Shown here piece after piece: positions 9,245 through 17,997 of a DNA stretch of 59,642 nucleotides; position 1 is the first letter of the stretch; every line of letters begins with the position of its first letter. Source of the stretch: Chitinophagia bacterium (lineage in GTDB: Bacteria; Bacteroidota; Bacteroidia; Chitinophagales; Chitinophagaceae); assembly GCA_021324175.1 (NCBI GenBank), contig JAJPJP010000377.1, positions 1 to 59,642 on the forward strand. The letters run 5' to 3'. The position numbers were made by a program, and so were the translations under genes. The notes under the pieces were generated by a model, which was not told the DNA's origin, made no database searches, and was given only the letters and a program-made list of their open reading frames with translations.

Positions 9245-10060
9245 ATGGGAAAAAAGTGGCTCTTATTCCTTTTGGTCATCGCCTGCTCCATGGCAGGACA
9301 GGGGCAGTATACCGTGACCAAGGTGATTGGGCATGTGACAAAAAAAAATGGGGAACCAATCGTCACAGGCACAGTAATCAACGACAATGATGAACTGCAA
9401 TACTCCTCGCCGAACGACATGGTGAGAGCCATTGTACCGGGCAAGGGAATTTATGTGTTCAATCCAGGTCCCAATGCGGAAAAAAAGCAGAATCGGATTG
9501 TAGAAGTCCTCCGCTCGACGATGCGCGTGCGGTCAAAAGAGGGTTACCTGAGCGGACGGAACTCGTCCATGGAAACAGTACCCGATGCGTTTGACCTCAG
9601 CATGGGCGATAACAAAAAAATCCTGGTGGCAGACACCAATCGTTACCTTTTCGATCATAGCCGTTATCCGGTGCAGGATGGCAGCCGGTTTGTCCTGCAG
9701 ATAAACCGCGACAACGATAAACCGCTCATCCGGGTGCTGGAAACCCAGGGAGACACCCTTTTTATCTATTCTCAGGATTTCAGCCCGGGCCGCGCACCGG
9801 CAACTACCCAAGCACATTTCATCCTGGGATATTATTCCAAACCAAAACGCTCAACCGAAGCGCTGACAGAGATCAGCCCGTATTTTGATTCCTCAGGCGA
9901 TATGACCACTATTATCAAGGCCATTGTGCGCAGTGAAAAGAAAAATGACGCATCTTCCCTTCAGTCCGAAGCGTATGCGGAAGTCTGGCTGGATTTGGGT
10001 AAACCATCGGACATCGATTTCCAGCGCGTTTTTTCTTCCGAATTCGCGGCAGGACGGTGA
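9245..10060 (+). CDS. small exported protein, possibly FecR-like N-terminal domain
   Basis: Signal peptide MGKKWLLFLLVIACSMAGQGQ, then VTKVIGHVTKKNGEPIVTGTVINDNDELQYSSPNDMVRAIVPGKGIYVF. ORF can start at TTG 9236, overlapping the upstream stop; ATG 9245 preferred. Confidence 0.75.
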   Translation: MGKKWLLFLLVIACSMAGQGQYTVTKVIGHVTKKNGEPIVTGTVINDNDELQYSSPNDMVRAIVPGKGIYVFNPGPNAEKKQNRIVEVLRSTMRVRSKEGYLSGRNSSMETVPDAFDLSMGDNKKILVADTNRYLFDHSRYPVQDGSRFVLQINRDNDKPLIRVLETQGDTLFIYSQDFSPGRAPATTQAHFILGYYSKPKRSTEALTEISPYFDSSGDMTTIIKAIVRSEKKNDASSLQSEAYAEVWLDLGKPSDIDFQRVFSSEFAAGR

Positions 10061-10300
10061 GGGCGGACGGCGGGTTCGCCGTTGCCTAAATCAATGCCCG
10101 GAGACATCGTGGCGGTCCGGTCACAGGTTGTCCGGAAGCAAGTATATTTTCCAAGGTTGAATCTCACCAGGGAGAGCGAAGTAAATTGATCATGGAACTC
10201 CCCTGATTCATCCCAATCTGCTTTTTTTCTAATTTGCATCTGGAGGATGGCCAGCTGCAAATCATGCTAAAAAAAGCCAAAGCGATAATCTAAAAAAATT

Positions 10301-10330
10301 AAGGGCGCAGTCTTTTGGACCGGCGCCCTT
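10301..10330 (-). terminator. rho-independent terminator for the outer-membrane protein gene
   Basis: Perfect 8-bp stem AAGGGCGC/GCGCCCTT; on the minus strand it is followed by AATTTTTTT. Confidence 0.8.
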
Positions 10331-10358
10331 GTTGATATGAAAGATTGCGCTCGCTTAA

Positions 10359-11048
10359 TTAATAATAAGGATATGGACGATAGTAACGGGGTCTCGGACG
10401 ACCGTACATCACTCGACGTTGCGCCGGGGGTAATTCCCTTCCGAGCCCGATAATAACGCCAGCGTTTAAGCTAAATTGAAATAAATTCGACTGGGCCGCG
10501 TAAGGCGCACCGGAGGCGTCATTGCCCGCATAATAGCCGGTTCCATAATCAAAGGGCGACATCACCTGGGCCTTGACACGGAAACCAAATCTTGGGGTCA
10601 CATACATGTCAGCGCCAAATTCGGCACCAAGCGTAAATTTTGTATCACTCGGCCCGTCAACACCAGGAGAAAATACTCCTGCGCCAATGAGGCCACCCAG
10701 GAACGGGCGAACTGGCGCGTTAGGATCTCCCAGATACGGTACAAAACCGAGCATAATATAATCGGCTTTCAAATCACCGTAGCTGATCGGCACTCCTCCA
10801 TAGTAATACAATCCGGTTGTCGTACTCATGTGGCTGTATTGCAATTCCACGCCGAATCTCCGGTTCACGTTGAACATGATCGAACCTCCAAGATTCCCCG
10901 CGCCGTCGACTTTGGAGTAGCTGTTTCCAAAACCTGTTCTATCCGCAAAAGTATAACCTCCGGATGGAATCAGATCCACCGTAGTTTGAGCCAAAATTGC
11001 TGATTTGGTAACAAGGGTAAGCAGGAAAATGACCAATAGTTTTTTCAT
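10359..11048 (-). CDS. outer-membrane beta-barrel family protein
   Basis: Signal peptide MKKLLVIFLLTLVTKSAILAQ; alternating beta-barrel-type sequence (GGSIMFNVNRRFGVELQYSHM, FRVKAQVMSPFDYGTGYY). Start moved from 11075 to the MKK codon. Confidence 0.8.
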   Translation of the reverse strand: MKKLLVIFLLTLVTKSAILAQTTVDLIPSGGYTFADRTGFGNSYSKVDGAGNLGGSIMFNVNRRFGVELQYSHMSTTTGLYYYGGVPISYGDLKADYIMLGFVPYLGDPNAPVRPFLGGLIGAGVFSPGVDGPSDTKFTLGAEFGADMYVTPRFGFRVKAQVMSPFDYGTGYYAGNDASGAPYAAQSNLFQFSLNAGVIIGLGRELPPAQRRVMYGRPRPRYYRPYPYY

Positions 11049-11167
11049 ACTAAGTTGATTTTTATTTGCACACAATTCAAATCTGGGCCAGAAAAACTGT
11101 ACTTCATCATAACCTCATGCCCGGGCATATTTGTACGCTGAATTGGACAGTTTTTGAGAGCGAAGGT

Positions 11168-11944
11168 TTAAATAGAAAGTTGCAATTGATCATAGGCAAG
11201 CGAGACATGTTCAGGCAGATTGGCGTTAACTGCTTCATGCTTACCCAGTTGGTGGCTTATGTGCGTGAAATAGGCAGATGGAATTTGCAATTCGTTAACT
11301 AAATCGAGCGCATCAGGAAGATTAAAATGTGAAATGTGTTTTTCTTTTCGCAAGACATTGAGAACAACAACCTCGCTCCCTTTTATTTTTTGCTTTTCGC
11401 TGTCGTCGATCCTGTTGGCGTCGGTGATATAGGTGAATTTGCCAAAGCGGAATCCCAATACCGGCATCTTGTAGTGCCAAACCAAAATGGGCGTGACCGG
11501 AATGTCGCCGACTATAAAGGGGTCTGTGGAGATGGTGCGAAAATTGACCTCCGGTATGCCTGGATATTTTACTTCCGCGAACGCATAGGGAAACTCCCTC
11601 ACGATGGCCTCCTGTGTCATTTCGTTGGCATACACATCCATCGGCTTGTGCATAAAAAAATTGAAGGCCCGGATGTCGTCAAGACCGGCAATATGGTCCT
11701 TGTGCGGATGTGTAAAAATAACGGCATCGAGTCTCTTGACACCGGCACGCAACATCTGGTAGCGAAAGTCCGGGGTCGTATCGACGGCTAAAATCGTGGA
11801 AGCAGATTCAACCAGAATGCTCGAGCGGAGCCTCTTATCCTTGCTGTCAGTTGATTTGCACACTTCACAGCCGCAGGCTATCATCGGTACGCCGCTGCTT
11901 GTGCCGGTTCCGAGAAAAGTGATTTTTAAAGGGGGATAACTCAC
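11168..11944 (-). CDS. MBL-fold metallohydrolase (PhnP/phosphoribosyl cyclic phosphodiesterase-like)
   Basis: FLGTGTSSGVPMIACGCEVC and FTHPHKDHIAGLDD metal-binding motif. Confidence 0.88.
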   Translation of the reverse strand: MSYPPLKITFLGTGTSSGVPMIACGCEVCKSTDSKDKRLRSSILVESASTILAVDTTPDFRYQMLRAGVKRLDAVIFTHPHKDHIAGLDDIRAFNFFMHKPMDVYANEMTQEAIVREFPYAFAEVKYPGIPEVNFRTISTDPFIVGDIPVTPILVWHYKMPVLGFRFGKFTYITDANRIDDSEKQKIKGSEVVVLNVLRKEKHISHFNLPDALDLVNELQIPSAYFTHISHQLGKHEAVNANLPEHVSLAYDQLQLSI

Positions 11945-11977
11945 CAGGCAAAAATACGAAATGGAGCCTTTAAGCCG

Positions 11978-12250
11978 CTACTGTGGAGCTGCATGCTTTT
12001 CCATGACTTCTTCGTACAGCTTGATGGTATCGGGATGGAGACCTGCCGCATCGACCTTCAGCTGGGGGATGAGGTCAAGAAGTGCATTGATTCGCCCCTC
12101 CGTTTGCAAAAATTTGTTGAGAACTGCTACTTTTTTTTGTTCAAGGATACAGTAGCCGCTTTGAAAGGTCCCGCGCTCGTAACGTAAAACATACCCGCTT
12201 TCGTCGAGTATTTTTTCAAGACGGTCTAACGTGGTCTGGGTATATTTCAT
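11978..12250 (-). CDS. conserved hypothetical protein
   Basis: Complete ORF collinear with neighbouring minus-strand genes; GTFQSGYCILEQKKVAVLNKFLQTEGRI. Confidence 0.75.
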   Translation of the reverse strand: MKYTQTTLDRLEKILDESGYVLRYERGTFQSGYCILEQKKVAVLNKFLQTEGRINALLDLIPQLKVDAAGLHPDTIKLYEEVMEKHAAPQ

Positions 12251-12332
12251 GAAATTCAGAATGGATTTGCGTTGTATACTCTAAAACAAAGATAGTCGCG
12301 CACCGGTTTACGCAGGCGTGGTTTTTTCCACA

Positions 12333-13892
12333 TCAGGGCTTGCTCGTCATTTTAATCACGGGAATGATCATCTCTTCAAGGCTCACGCCGCCGTGCTGGA
12401 AGGTATTCCGGTAATAGTTTACATAATAATTGTAATTGTTGGGATAGCAAAGAAAGCCGTCTTCTTTGGCAAAAATGAAGGAGGAATTCACGGTAGGCAC
12501 GGGCAGTCCGGCTAGCCGCGGATCACGAAACGCCAGCACTTCCTTCGCTTCATAGTTCAGATTCCTGCCGTGTTTATAGCGAAGGTTTGTCGTCGTCTGC
12601 TTGTCGCCGATCACCTTGCATGGCGTTTTCACCCGCACACTGCCGTGGTCGGTAGCCAAAATGATATTGATTTTTTTGTCCGCCATCTTTTTCAAAGCCT
12701 GGTGCAACGGAGAGTGTTCGAACCAGCTCGATGTAATGCTGCGATAACTGATTTCATCGCTTGCCAGCTCTTTCAGGACTTCCATTTCCGTCCTCGCGTG
12801 GCTGAGCATGTCGACAAAATTGTACACGATAATGTTGATATCGTTATCATAGAGGTTGTGGATGTTGTTAACCAGGTCCTGGCCTGCCTGGAAATTCAAC
12901 ACCTTGGTGTAACTGAATCGCAAATTGTCCTTGCCGATCCTTTTCAATTGCGCACGGAAAAAATCCTCTTCATAAAGATTTTTTCCACCTTCCTCGTCAT
13001 CGTTTCTCCATTGCGAAGGAAACTGCCTTTCGATATCCATCGGCATCATTCCCGCAAACATGGCGTTTCGGCTGTACTGGGTGGCCGTGGGCATTATGGC
13101 ATAGAAAGTATCTTCCTCGGTGATCCGGAAGTTTTCCGAAAAAATCGGCTGGATCGCCTTCCATTGATCAAATCTGAGATTGTCAAGCAAAATGAAAAAT
13201 GTCGGGACGCCCTTTTCAAGGTTGGGAAAAACCTTGGATTGAAAAAGCGTATGCGACATGACGGGAACACCGGTCGCCTTAGGCTTTACCCACGACGCAT
13301 AGTTTTTTGAAACGAATTTGAAAAACTCCGTATTCGCCTCCTGCTTCTGTGATTGTAGCACTTCACGCATCTCCGGGCTGTCGCTTTTCTCCATTTCAAG
13401 CTCCCAGTATATCAGTTTTTTGTAAATGTCCATCCAATCGTTGTGGTCCGGGTTGCTATTAAGCGCCATGAACAGGTTACGGAATTGCTGTTGATAGGCG
13501 GTTGTAGTTTTTTCGGCAACAAGCCTTTTATTGTCGATGATTTTTTTCAGGCTGAGAAGAACCTGGTTGGGGTTGACGGGCTTGATCAGGTAATCAGTAA
13601 TCTGGCTGCCGATGGCATCGTTCATCAGGTTTTCCGTCTCATTTTTTGTGATGAGCACGACAGGGACCTGCTGGTTGATTTCCTTGATCTTCGCCAGTGT
13701 TTCCAAGCCTGTTATGCCCGGCATCGATTCGTCTATCAAGACCACGTCGATAAAATTGTCTCTTACATAGTCGATCGCGTCGAAGCCGTTGGTCATGGAA
13801 CTAATTTCATATCCCTTATTTTCAAGAAAAAGGATCTGCGAATGCAAGCTTTCAATTTCATCGTCAACCCAAAGTATTTTTGCTAAAGCCAT
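12333..13892 (-). CDS. porX: PorX: response regulator receiver plus PglZ-type alkaline phosphatase domain, type IX secretion regulator
   Basis: Receiver domain ILWVDDEIESLHSQILFLENKGYE...VVLIDESMPGITGLE; C-terminal phosphatase-type domain (FFILLDNLRFDQW, ILATDHGSVRV). Start moved to MALAKILW. Confidence 0.92.
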   Translation of the reverse strand: MALAKILWVDDEIESLHSQILFLENKGYEISSMTNGFDAIDYVRDNFIDVVLIDESMPGITGLETLAKIKEINQQVPVVLITKNETENLMNDAIGSQITDYLIKPVNPNQVLLSLKKIIDNKRLVAEKTTTAYQQQFRNLFMALNSNPDHNDWMDIYKKLIYWELEMEKSDSPEMREVLQSQKQEANTEFFKFVSKNYASWVKPKATGVPVMSHTLFQSKVFPNLEKGVPTFFILLDNLRFDQWKAIQPIFSENFRITEEDTFYAIMPTATQYSRNAMFAGMMPMDIERQFPSQWRNDDEEGGKNLYEEDFFRAQLKRIGKDNLRFSYTKVLNFQAGQDLVNNIHNLYDNDINIIVYNFVDMLSHARTEMEVLKELASDEISYRSITSSWFEHSPLHQALKKMADKKINIILATDHGSVRVKTPCKVIGDKQTTTNLRYKHGRNLNYEAKEVLAFRDPRLAGLPVPTVNSSFIFAKEDGFLCYPNNYNYYVNYYRNTFQHGGVSLEEMIIPVIKMTSKP

Positions 13893-14003
13893 TTCGTATT
13901 TTTTTTTGTCTGCCAAATGGTCAGAATAGCAGTAAGCTGCCTGGATCCAACCCACCTGTTCTCATGATTAATTTCCTGGACACTCTGACTCACGCGCTTC
14001 AAC

Positions 14004-14011
14004 CAAATTTA
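14004..14011 (-). promoter_or_regulatory. candidate -7 element TAAATTTG for porX
   Basis: CAAATTTA on +, matching Bacteroidota TAnnTTTG on the minus strand upstream of porX. Confidence 0.5.
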
Positions 14012-14031
14012 ATTTATCCATCCTGCAATGC

Positions 14032-14039
14032 TAAATTTG
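14032..14039 (+). promoter_or_regulatory. candidate -7 element TAAATTTG for the HD gene
   Basis: Matches TAnnTTTG, 41 nt upstream of the start codon. Confidence 0.5.
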
Positions 14040-14079
14040 CAAGTTAATTTTTCGATGATTTAACAAATAAATACCAGAA

Positions 14080-15324
14080 GTGACGCAGCGAAAGCATACT
14101 GGCGCAGAAAGAAAGATCATCAACGATCCCGTTTACGGCTTTATTACCGTCGATGACAATTTACTGCTCGAAATCATCGCACACCCTTATTATCAGCGAC
14201 TGCGGCGCATACACCAGATGGCATTTGCCCATCTTGTTTACCCCGGCGCTGTGCATACGCGACTCCATCACTCCCTGGGCAGTTATCACCTGATGTGCAA
14301 CGCCCTGACGGAATTAAAGAACAAAGGCATCAATATAACGCATGAAGAAGAGCTCGGTTCAAAGATCGCTATTCTTCTGCATGACATCGGTCACGGTCCT
14401 TTTTCACATGCGCTGGAAAATATACTCATCCCTGGCGCGGATCATGAAACGCTTTCCCTGCATATCATGCGGGCGCTTCATAAGGAACTCGGGCAGGCAT
14501 TGAATCCTGCCATCGCCATTTTCACCAACAAGTACGACAAACAATTTTTGTATCAGCTTATCTCCGGTCAGCTCGATGTCGACCGGATGGACTATTTGAC
14601 GCGTGACAGTTTCTTTACTGGCGTATCAGAAGGGGTAATTGGTTATGATAGAATAATCAAGATGCTGACTGTCCATCACGGCGAATTGATGGTAGAAGAA
14701 AAAGGAATCTACTCCACCGAAAAATTCCTCGTGGCAAGACGCCTGATGTATTGGCAGGTATACCTGCATAAAACCGTGCTGTGTGCTGAAAAGATGATCG
14801 TCAAGATTATCGAGAGGGCCAAAGAACTTATCACCAATGGAACAAAGGTCAGCGCGGCAACTCCTTCGCTTGATCTGTTTCTTCATCTTCCATCCCACTT
14901 TGCGATTGAAGAATACCTCGACAACTTTGCTCTTCTTGACGACTATGACCTGACGAGCTCGTTCAAAGTATGGATGGCGCATCCTGATCCGATTCTTTCT
15001 TCTCTCTGCCGCTTTATCGTTAACCGCGAGCTTCTCAAGGTCGAATTCAGGAGCGAGCCCTTTACCGAAGAAGAAATCGCTAGAGAAATTGACTATGCGG
15101 CAAAAAAATTTAACATTACCAAAACAGAAGCGAATTATTTTGTATTTACGGGCCAGGCCACCAACACGACCTATGATCCCTATGATGAACGAATTAATAT
15201 TCTATTTAAAGACGGCAGCGTAAGAGATATTTCCCAGGTCGATAATGCGCTGATTCACCAAAGCCTGGCCAGCCCCGTGAAAAAATTTTATATTTGTTAT
15301 CTTAAAAAACAAGACCAAGTGTGA
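14080..15324 (+). CDS. HD-domain phosphohydrolase (dNTPase-like)
   Basis: GTG start; TRLHHSLGSYHL and ILLHDIGHGPFSHALE HD motifs, QLDVDRMDYLTRDS. Confidence 0.9.
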   Translation: MTQRKHTGAERKIINDPVYGFITVDDNLLLEIIAHPYYQRLRRIHQMAFAHLVYPGAVHTRLHHSLGSYHLMCNALTELKNKGINITHEEELGSKIAILLHDIGHGPFSHALENILIPGADHETLSLHIMRALHKELGQALNPAIAIFTNKYDKQFLYQLISGQLDVDRMDYLTRDSFFTGVSEGVIGYDRIIKMLTVHHGELMVEEKGIYSTEKFLVARRLMYWQVYLHKTVLCAEKMIVKIIERAKELITNGTKVSAATPSLDLFLHLPSHFAIEEYLDNFALLDDYDLTSSFKVWMAHPDPILSSLCRFIVNRELLKVEFRSEPFTEEEIAREIDYAAKKFNITKTEANYFVFTGQATNTTYDPYDERINILFKDGSVRDISQVDNALIHQSLASPVKKFYICYLKKQDQV

Positions 15325-15349
15325 TTGGCGTACCAGTGAACAAAAAATT

Positions 15350-16393
15350 ATGAACTATTCGGCTCGTCAAATTGCTTTGCTTGTGAATGGGATACTCGAT
15401 GGTGATCCCGAAGTAGCTGTTAACGCCTTTGGCAAAATTGAAGACGCGAAGGCAGGGGAAATCAGCTTCCTCGCCAATCCCAAATACGAGGAATTTCTCT
15501 ACACGTCCGGGGCTTCGATCATTCTGATCAACGATTCACTGGCACCGAAGCAGAAAATCAGTGCGACGATCATCCGCGTGCCGGATGCCTATTCGGCATT
15601 TGCCATACTGCTTACGAAGTATCATGAAACCGTGACCCAGCAACTTGCGGGAATCCAGCAACCAGCGCATATATCAGCTTCGGCAAAATTGGGCGAGAAA
15701 CATTATGTAGGCGCATTCTGCTATTTAGGCGATAATGTGGTTATCGGGACCAATGCGAAAATATTTCCCAATTGTTTTATCGGTAACAACGTTCGCATTG
15801 GTGACAATTGTATCGTCTATGCGGGCGTAAAAATTTATCATGACTGCCAGATCGGGAATCATGTTACCATTCACGCGGGGACGGTAATCGGCAGTGACGG
15901 ATTCGGATTTGCTCCACAGGCGGACGGTAGTTATAAAAAAATCCCCCAGCTTGGAAATGTCCTGATAGAAGATGACGTCGAGATAGGAGCCAACACCACT
16001 ATCGACAGGGCAACCATGGGATCCACGATTATCCGAAAGGGGGCCAAGCTGGACAACCTCATCCAGATTGCACACAATGTCGAGATCGGTTGCAATACTG
16101 TCATCGCGGCGCAAACGGGGATTAGCGGAAGCACCAAGATCGGCAAAAACGTAATGATTGGCGGGCAGGTAGGCATTATCGGGCACCTGCAAATCGGCGA
16201 TTACAGCAAGATTGGAGCCCAAAGCGGTGTCACCAAATCCACAAAGCCCAATACCGCCCTCACGGGCTCACCTGCACAGGATAATATAAGCGGGCTGCGG
16301 AGCCAGGCAGTGATGCGAAAACTGCCTGAACTTGAAAAAAGACTTCGCGAACTAGAAAGCCTGGTCAGCCAGCTATTGCCGGAGAAAGTTTAA
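15350..16393 (+). CDS. lpxD: UDP-3-O-(3-hydroxyacyl)glucosamine N-acyltransferase
   Basis: Hexapeptide repeats, IGSDGFGFAPQADGSYKKIPQLGNVLIEDDVEIGANTTIDRATMG, IAHNVEIG. Confidence 0.95.
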   Translation: MNYSARQIALLVNGILDGDPEVAVNAFGKIEDAKAGEISFLANPKYEEFLYTSGASIILINDSLAPKQKISATIIRVPDAYSAFAILLTKYHETVTQQLAGIQQPAHISASAKLGEKHYVGAFCYLGDNVVIGTNAKIFPNCFIGNNVRIGDNCIVYAGVKIYHDCQIGNHVTIHAGTVIGSDGFGFAPQADGSYKKIPQLGNVLIEDDVEIGANTTIDRATMGSTIIRKGAKLDNLIQIAHNVEIGCNTVIAAQTGISGSTKIGKNVMIGGQVGIIGHLQIGDYSKIGAQSGVTKSTKPNTALTGSPAQDNISGLRSQAVMRKLPELEKRLRELESLVSQLLPEKV

Positions 16394-16430
16394 CCGTTTT
16401 CTTTGAGATTGCCAAATCACCGGGACGAGG

Positions 16431-17984
16431 ATGACCTCCTTCCTTAAAAAATATCTCGCCATGAATAACAAGGATCAATATCCAAGCCCGAATTCAGCCG
16501 GCTACAGGTTCGAAAATGCTCGGCTCAGGACATTGAACGAAATTCGTCCGGCCTGGATCATCACAAACAAGATCCTACTCTCTTTCATTTTTCTCGGATT
16601 AGCCATCGCAGCAACGGCACAGAACATTCGCCAGCAAAAAACAGATTCGGTGGGAAAGCTCATGCAAAAATATTTTAATGAAAAAAAACCTGATCAGATT
16701 TATGAATTAACCGGAGAAGCTTTCAGGAATGCACTTTCGATGGAAAAGTTCAAAGAGGTCTGCAACAATAACCTGTTCCCGCTGGGTGAATTAAAACAAA
16801 TCCCCCTGGAAAGCTTTGACAATGGCGTGGCAAAGTATAAGGCGGCATTTGATCATACTGTTTTTACGCTCTTGCTGAGCCTTGACGACAAAGACAAAAT
16901 TCAAATTTTTCTTTTCAAGCCATATGCCGATGAAACTGCAACGAAAAATCGCAGCCTACCTTCAACCAATACCCTGTCCAATGCGCTCGACAGGAAGGTG
17001 GATTCTGCTGTCCGGCCTTATACTTCGATGCAGGCAACTGTTGGGCTGAGTATAGGAATATTAAAAGATGGCAAGACATATTTTTATGGTTATGGTGAAA
17101 CTGTAAAAGGAAATAACCAGATTCCGAATGAGCATACGCTCTATGAAATCGGTTCGCTTTCCAAAACATTTACCGCGATACTGCTGGCGGACGCGGCAAA
17201 TGACGGCCTGGTAAAGCTTGACGACCCTATAAGCAAATACCTTCCCGATTCGATTCCCGAGCTTTCCTATGAGGGAATACCGATTACACTGAAAACCTTG
17301 TCCAACCATTCATCGGGGATTCCAAGAATGCCGAACAATTTTCAACCCGCAGACAATTCCAATCCTTACAAGGACTATGATGACAATAAACTTTTCAGCT
17401 TTTATAAAAATTTTAAACCGGCGCGCAAACCTGGCGAGACGTACGAATATTCAAACGTCGCGGCAGGAACGCTCGGTGTCATTATGGAAAAAGTTGAGCG
17501 AGACAGCTATGAGAATTTGTTTCAAAAAAAGATTTGCCAGCCGCTCGGCATGAACGAAACAAAAGAGTTTTTAAGAAAAGATGACTCCGGCAGGTTTGCC
17601 AAAGGATATCAGGAGGACGGTACGCCGAGTTCAGCATGGGACTTTAAAGCGCTTGCACCGGCAGGAGCCATTCGCTCAACTGCTTTTGACCTGCTCAAAT
17701 ATGCAAACGGGAATTTAGGAGCTGCTCCAGGGCCCCTTTTAAAGGCCATGGATCTCACGCACGCCATTACATTTAACGATGGTACCGTGCGGGTTGGGCT
17801 AGGATGGCATTATATCAAACCGGGAACTGATGACGTTATCTTTCACAATGGCCAAACCGGCGGCTATCACAGTTACCTTGCCATGAATCCAAAGAAGCGA
17901 TTTGCCGTGGTCATATTGTCAAATTGCGCCAGGGGAACTGAAGATGCCGGCAGCGCCATAATGAAATGGATGGAAGATAATTAG
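16431..17984 (+). CDS. serine hydrolase (beta-lactamase class C-like) with DUF3887-like N-terminal region
   Basis: YEIGSLSKTFTAILLADA (SxxK), YEYSNVAAGTLGVIME (YxN), FHNGQTGGYHSYLA. Confidence 0.88.
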   Translation: MTSFLKKYLAMNNKDQYPSPNSAGYRFENARLRTLNEIRPAWIITNKILLSFIFLGLAIAATAQNIRQQKTDSVGKLMQKYFNEKKPDQIYELTGEAFRNALSMEKFKEVCNNNLFPLGELKQIPLESFDNGVAKYKAAFDHTVFTLLLSLDDKDKIQIFLFKPYADETATKNRSLPSTNTLSNALDRKVDSAVRPYTSMQATVGLSIGILKDGKTYFYGYGETVKGNNQIPNEHTLYEIGSLSKTFTAILLADAANDGLVKLDDPISKYLPDSIPELSYEGIPITLKTLSNHSSGIPRMPNNFQPADNSNPYKDYDDNKLFSFYKNFKPARKPGETYEYSNVAAGTLGVIMEKVERDSYENLFQKKICQPLGMNETKEFLRKDDSGRFAKGYQEDGTPSSAWDFKALAPAGAIRSTAFDLLKYANGNLGAAPGPLLKAMDLTHAITFNDGTVRVGLGWHYIKPGTDDVIFHNGQTGGYHSYLAMNPKKRFAVVILSNCARGTEDAGSAIMKWMEDN

Positions 17985-17997
17985 TGTAAAATTCAGG

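Noticed and set aside
10067-10082. Short hairpin ACGGCG-GGTT-CGCCGT just after the 9245 gene
   Set aside because: Stable stem but no T-run, so not called as a terminator; no other evidence of function.
11117-11128. 12-bp palindrome ATGCCCGGGCAT between the MBL and OMP genes
   Set aside because: No T-run, no second copy of the full palindrome noticed, and a single short palindrome is plausible by chance.
12333-13892. PglZ-type domain as a possible BREX phage-defence gene
   Set aside because: It is fused to a receiver domain, which is the PorX architecture; no other BREX genes are nearby.
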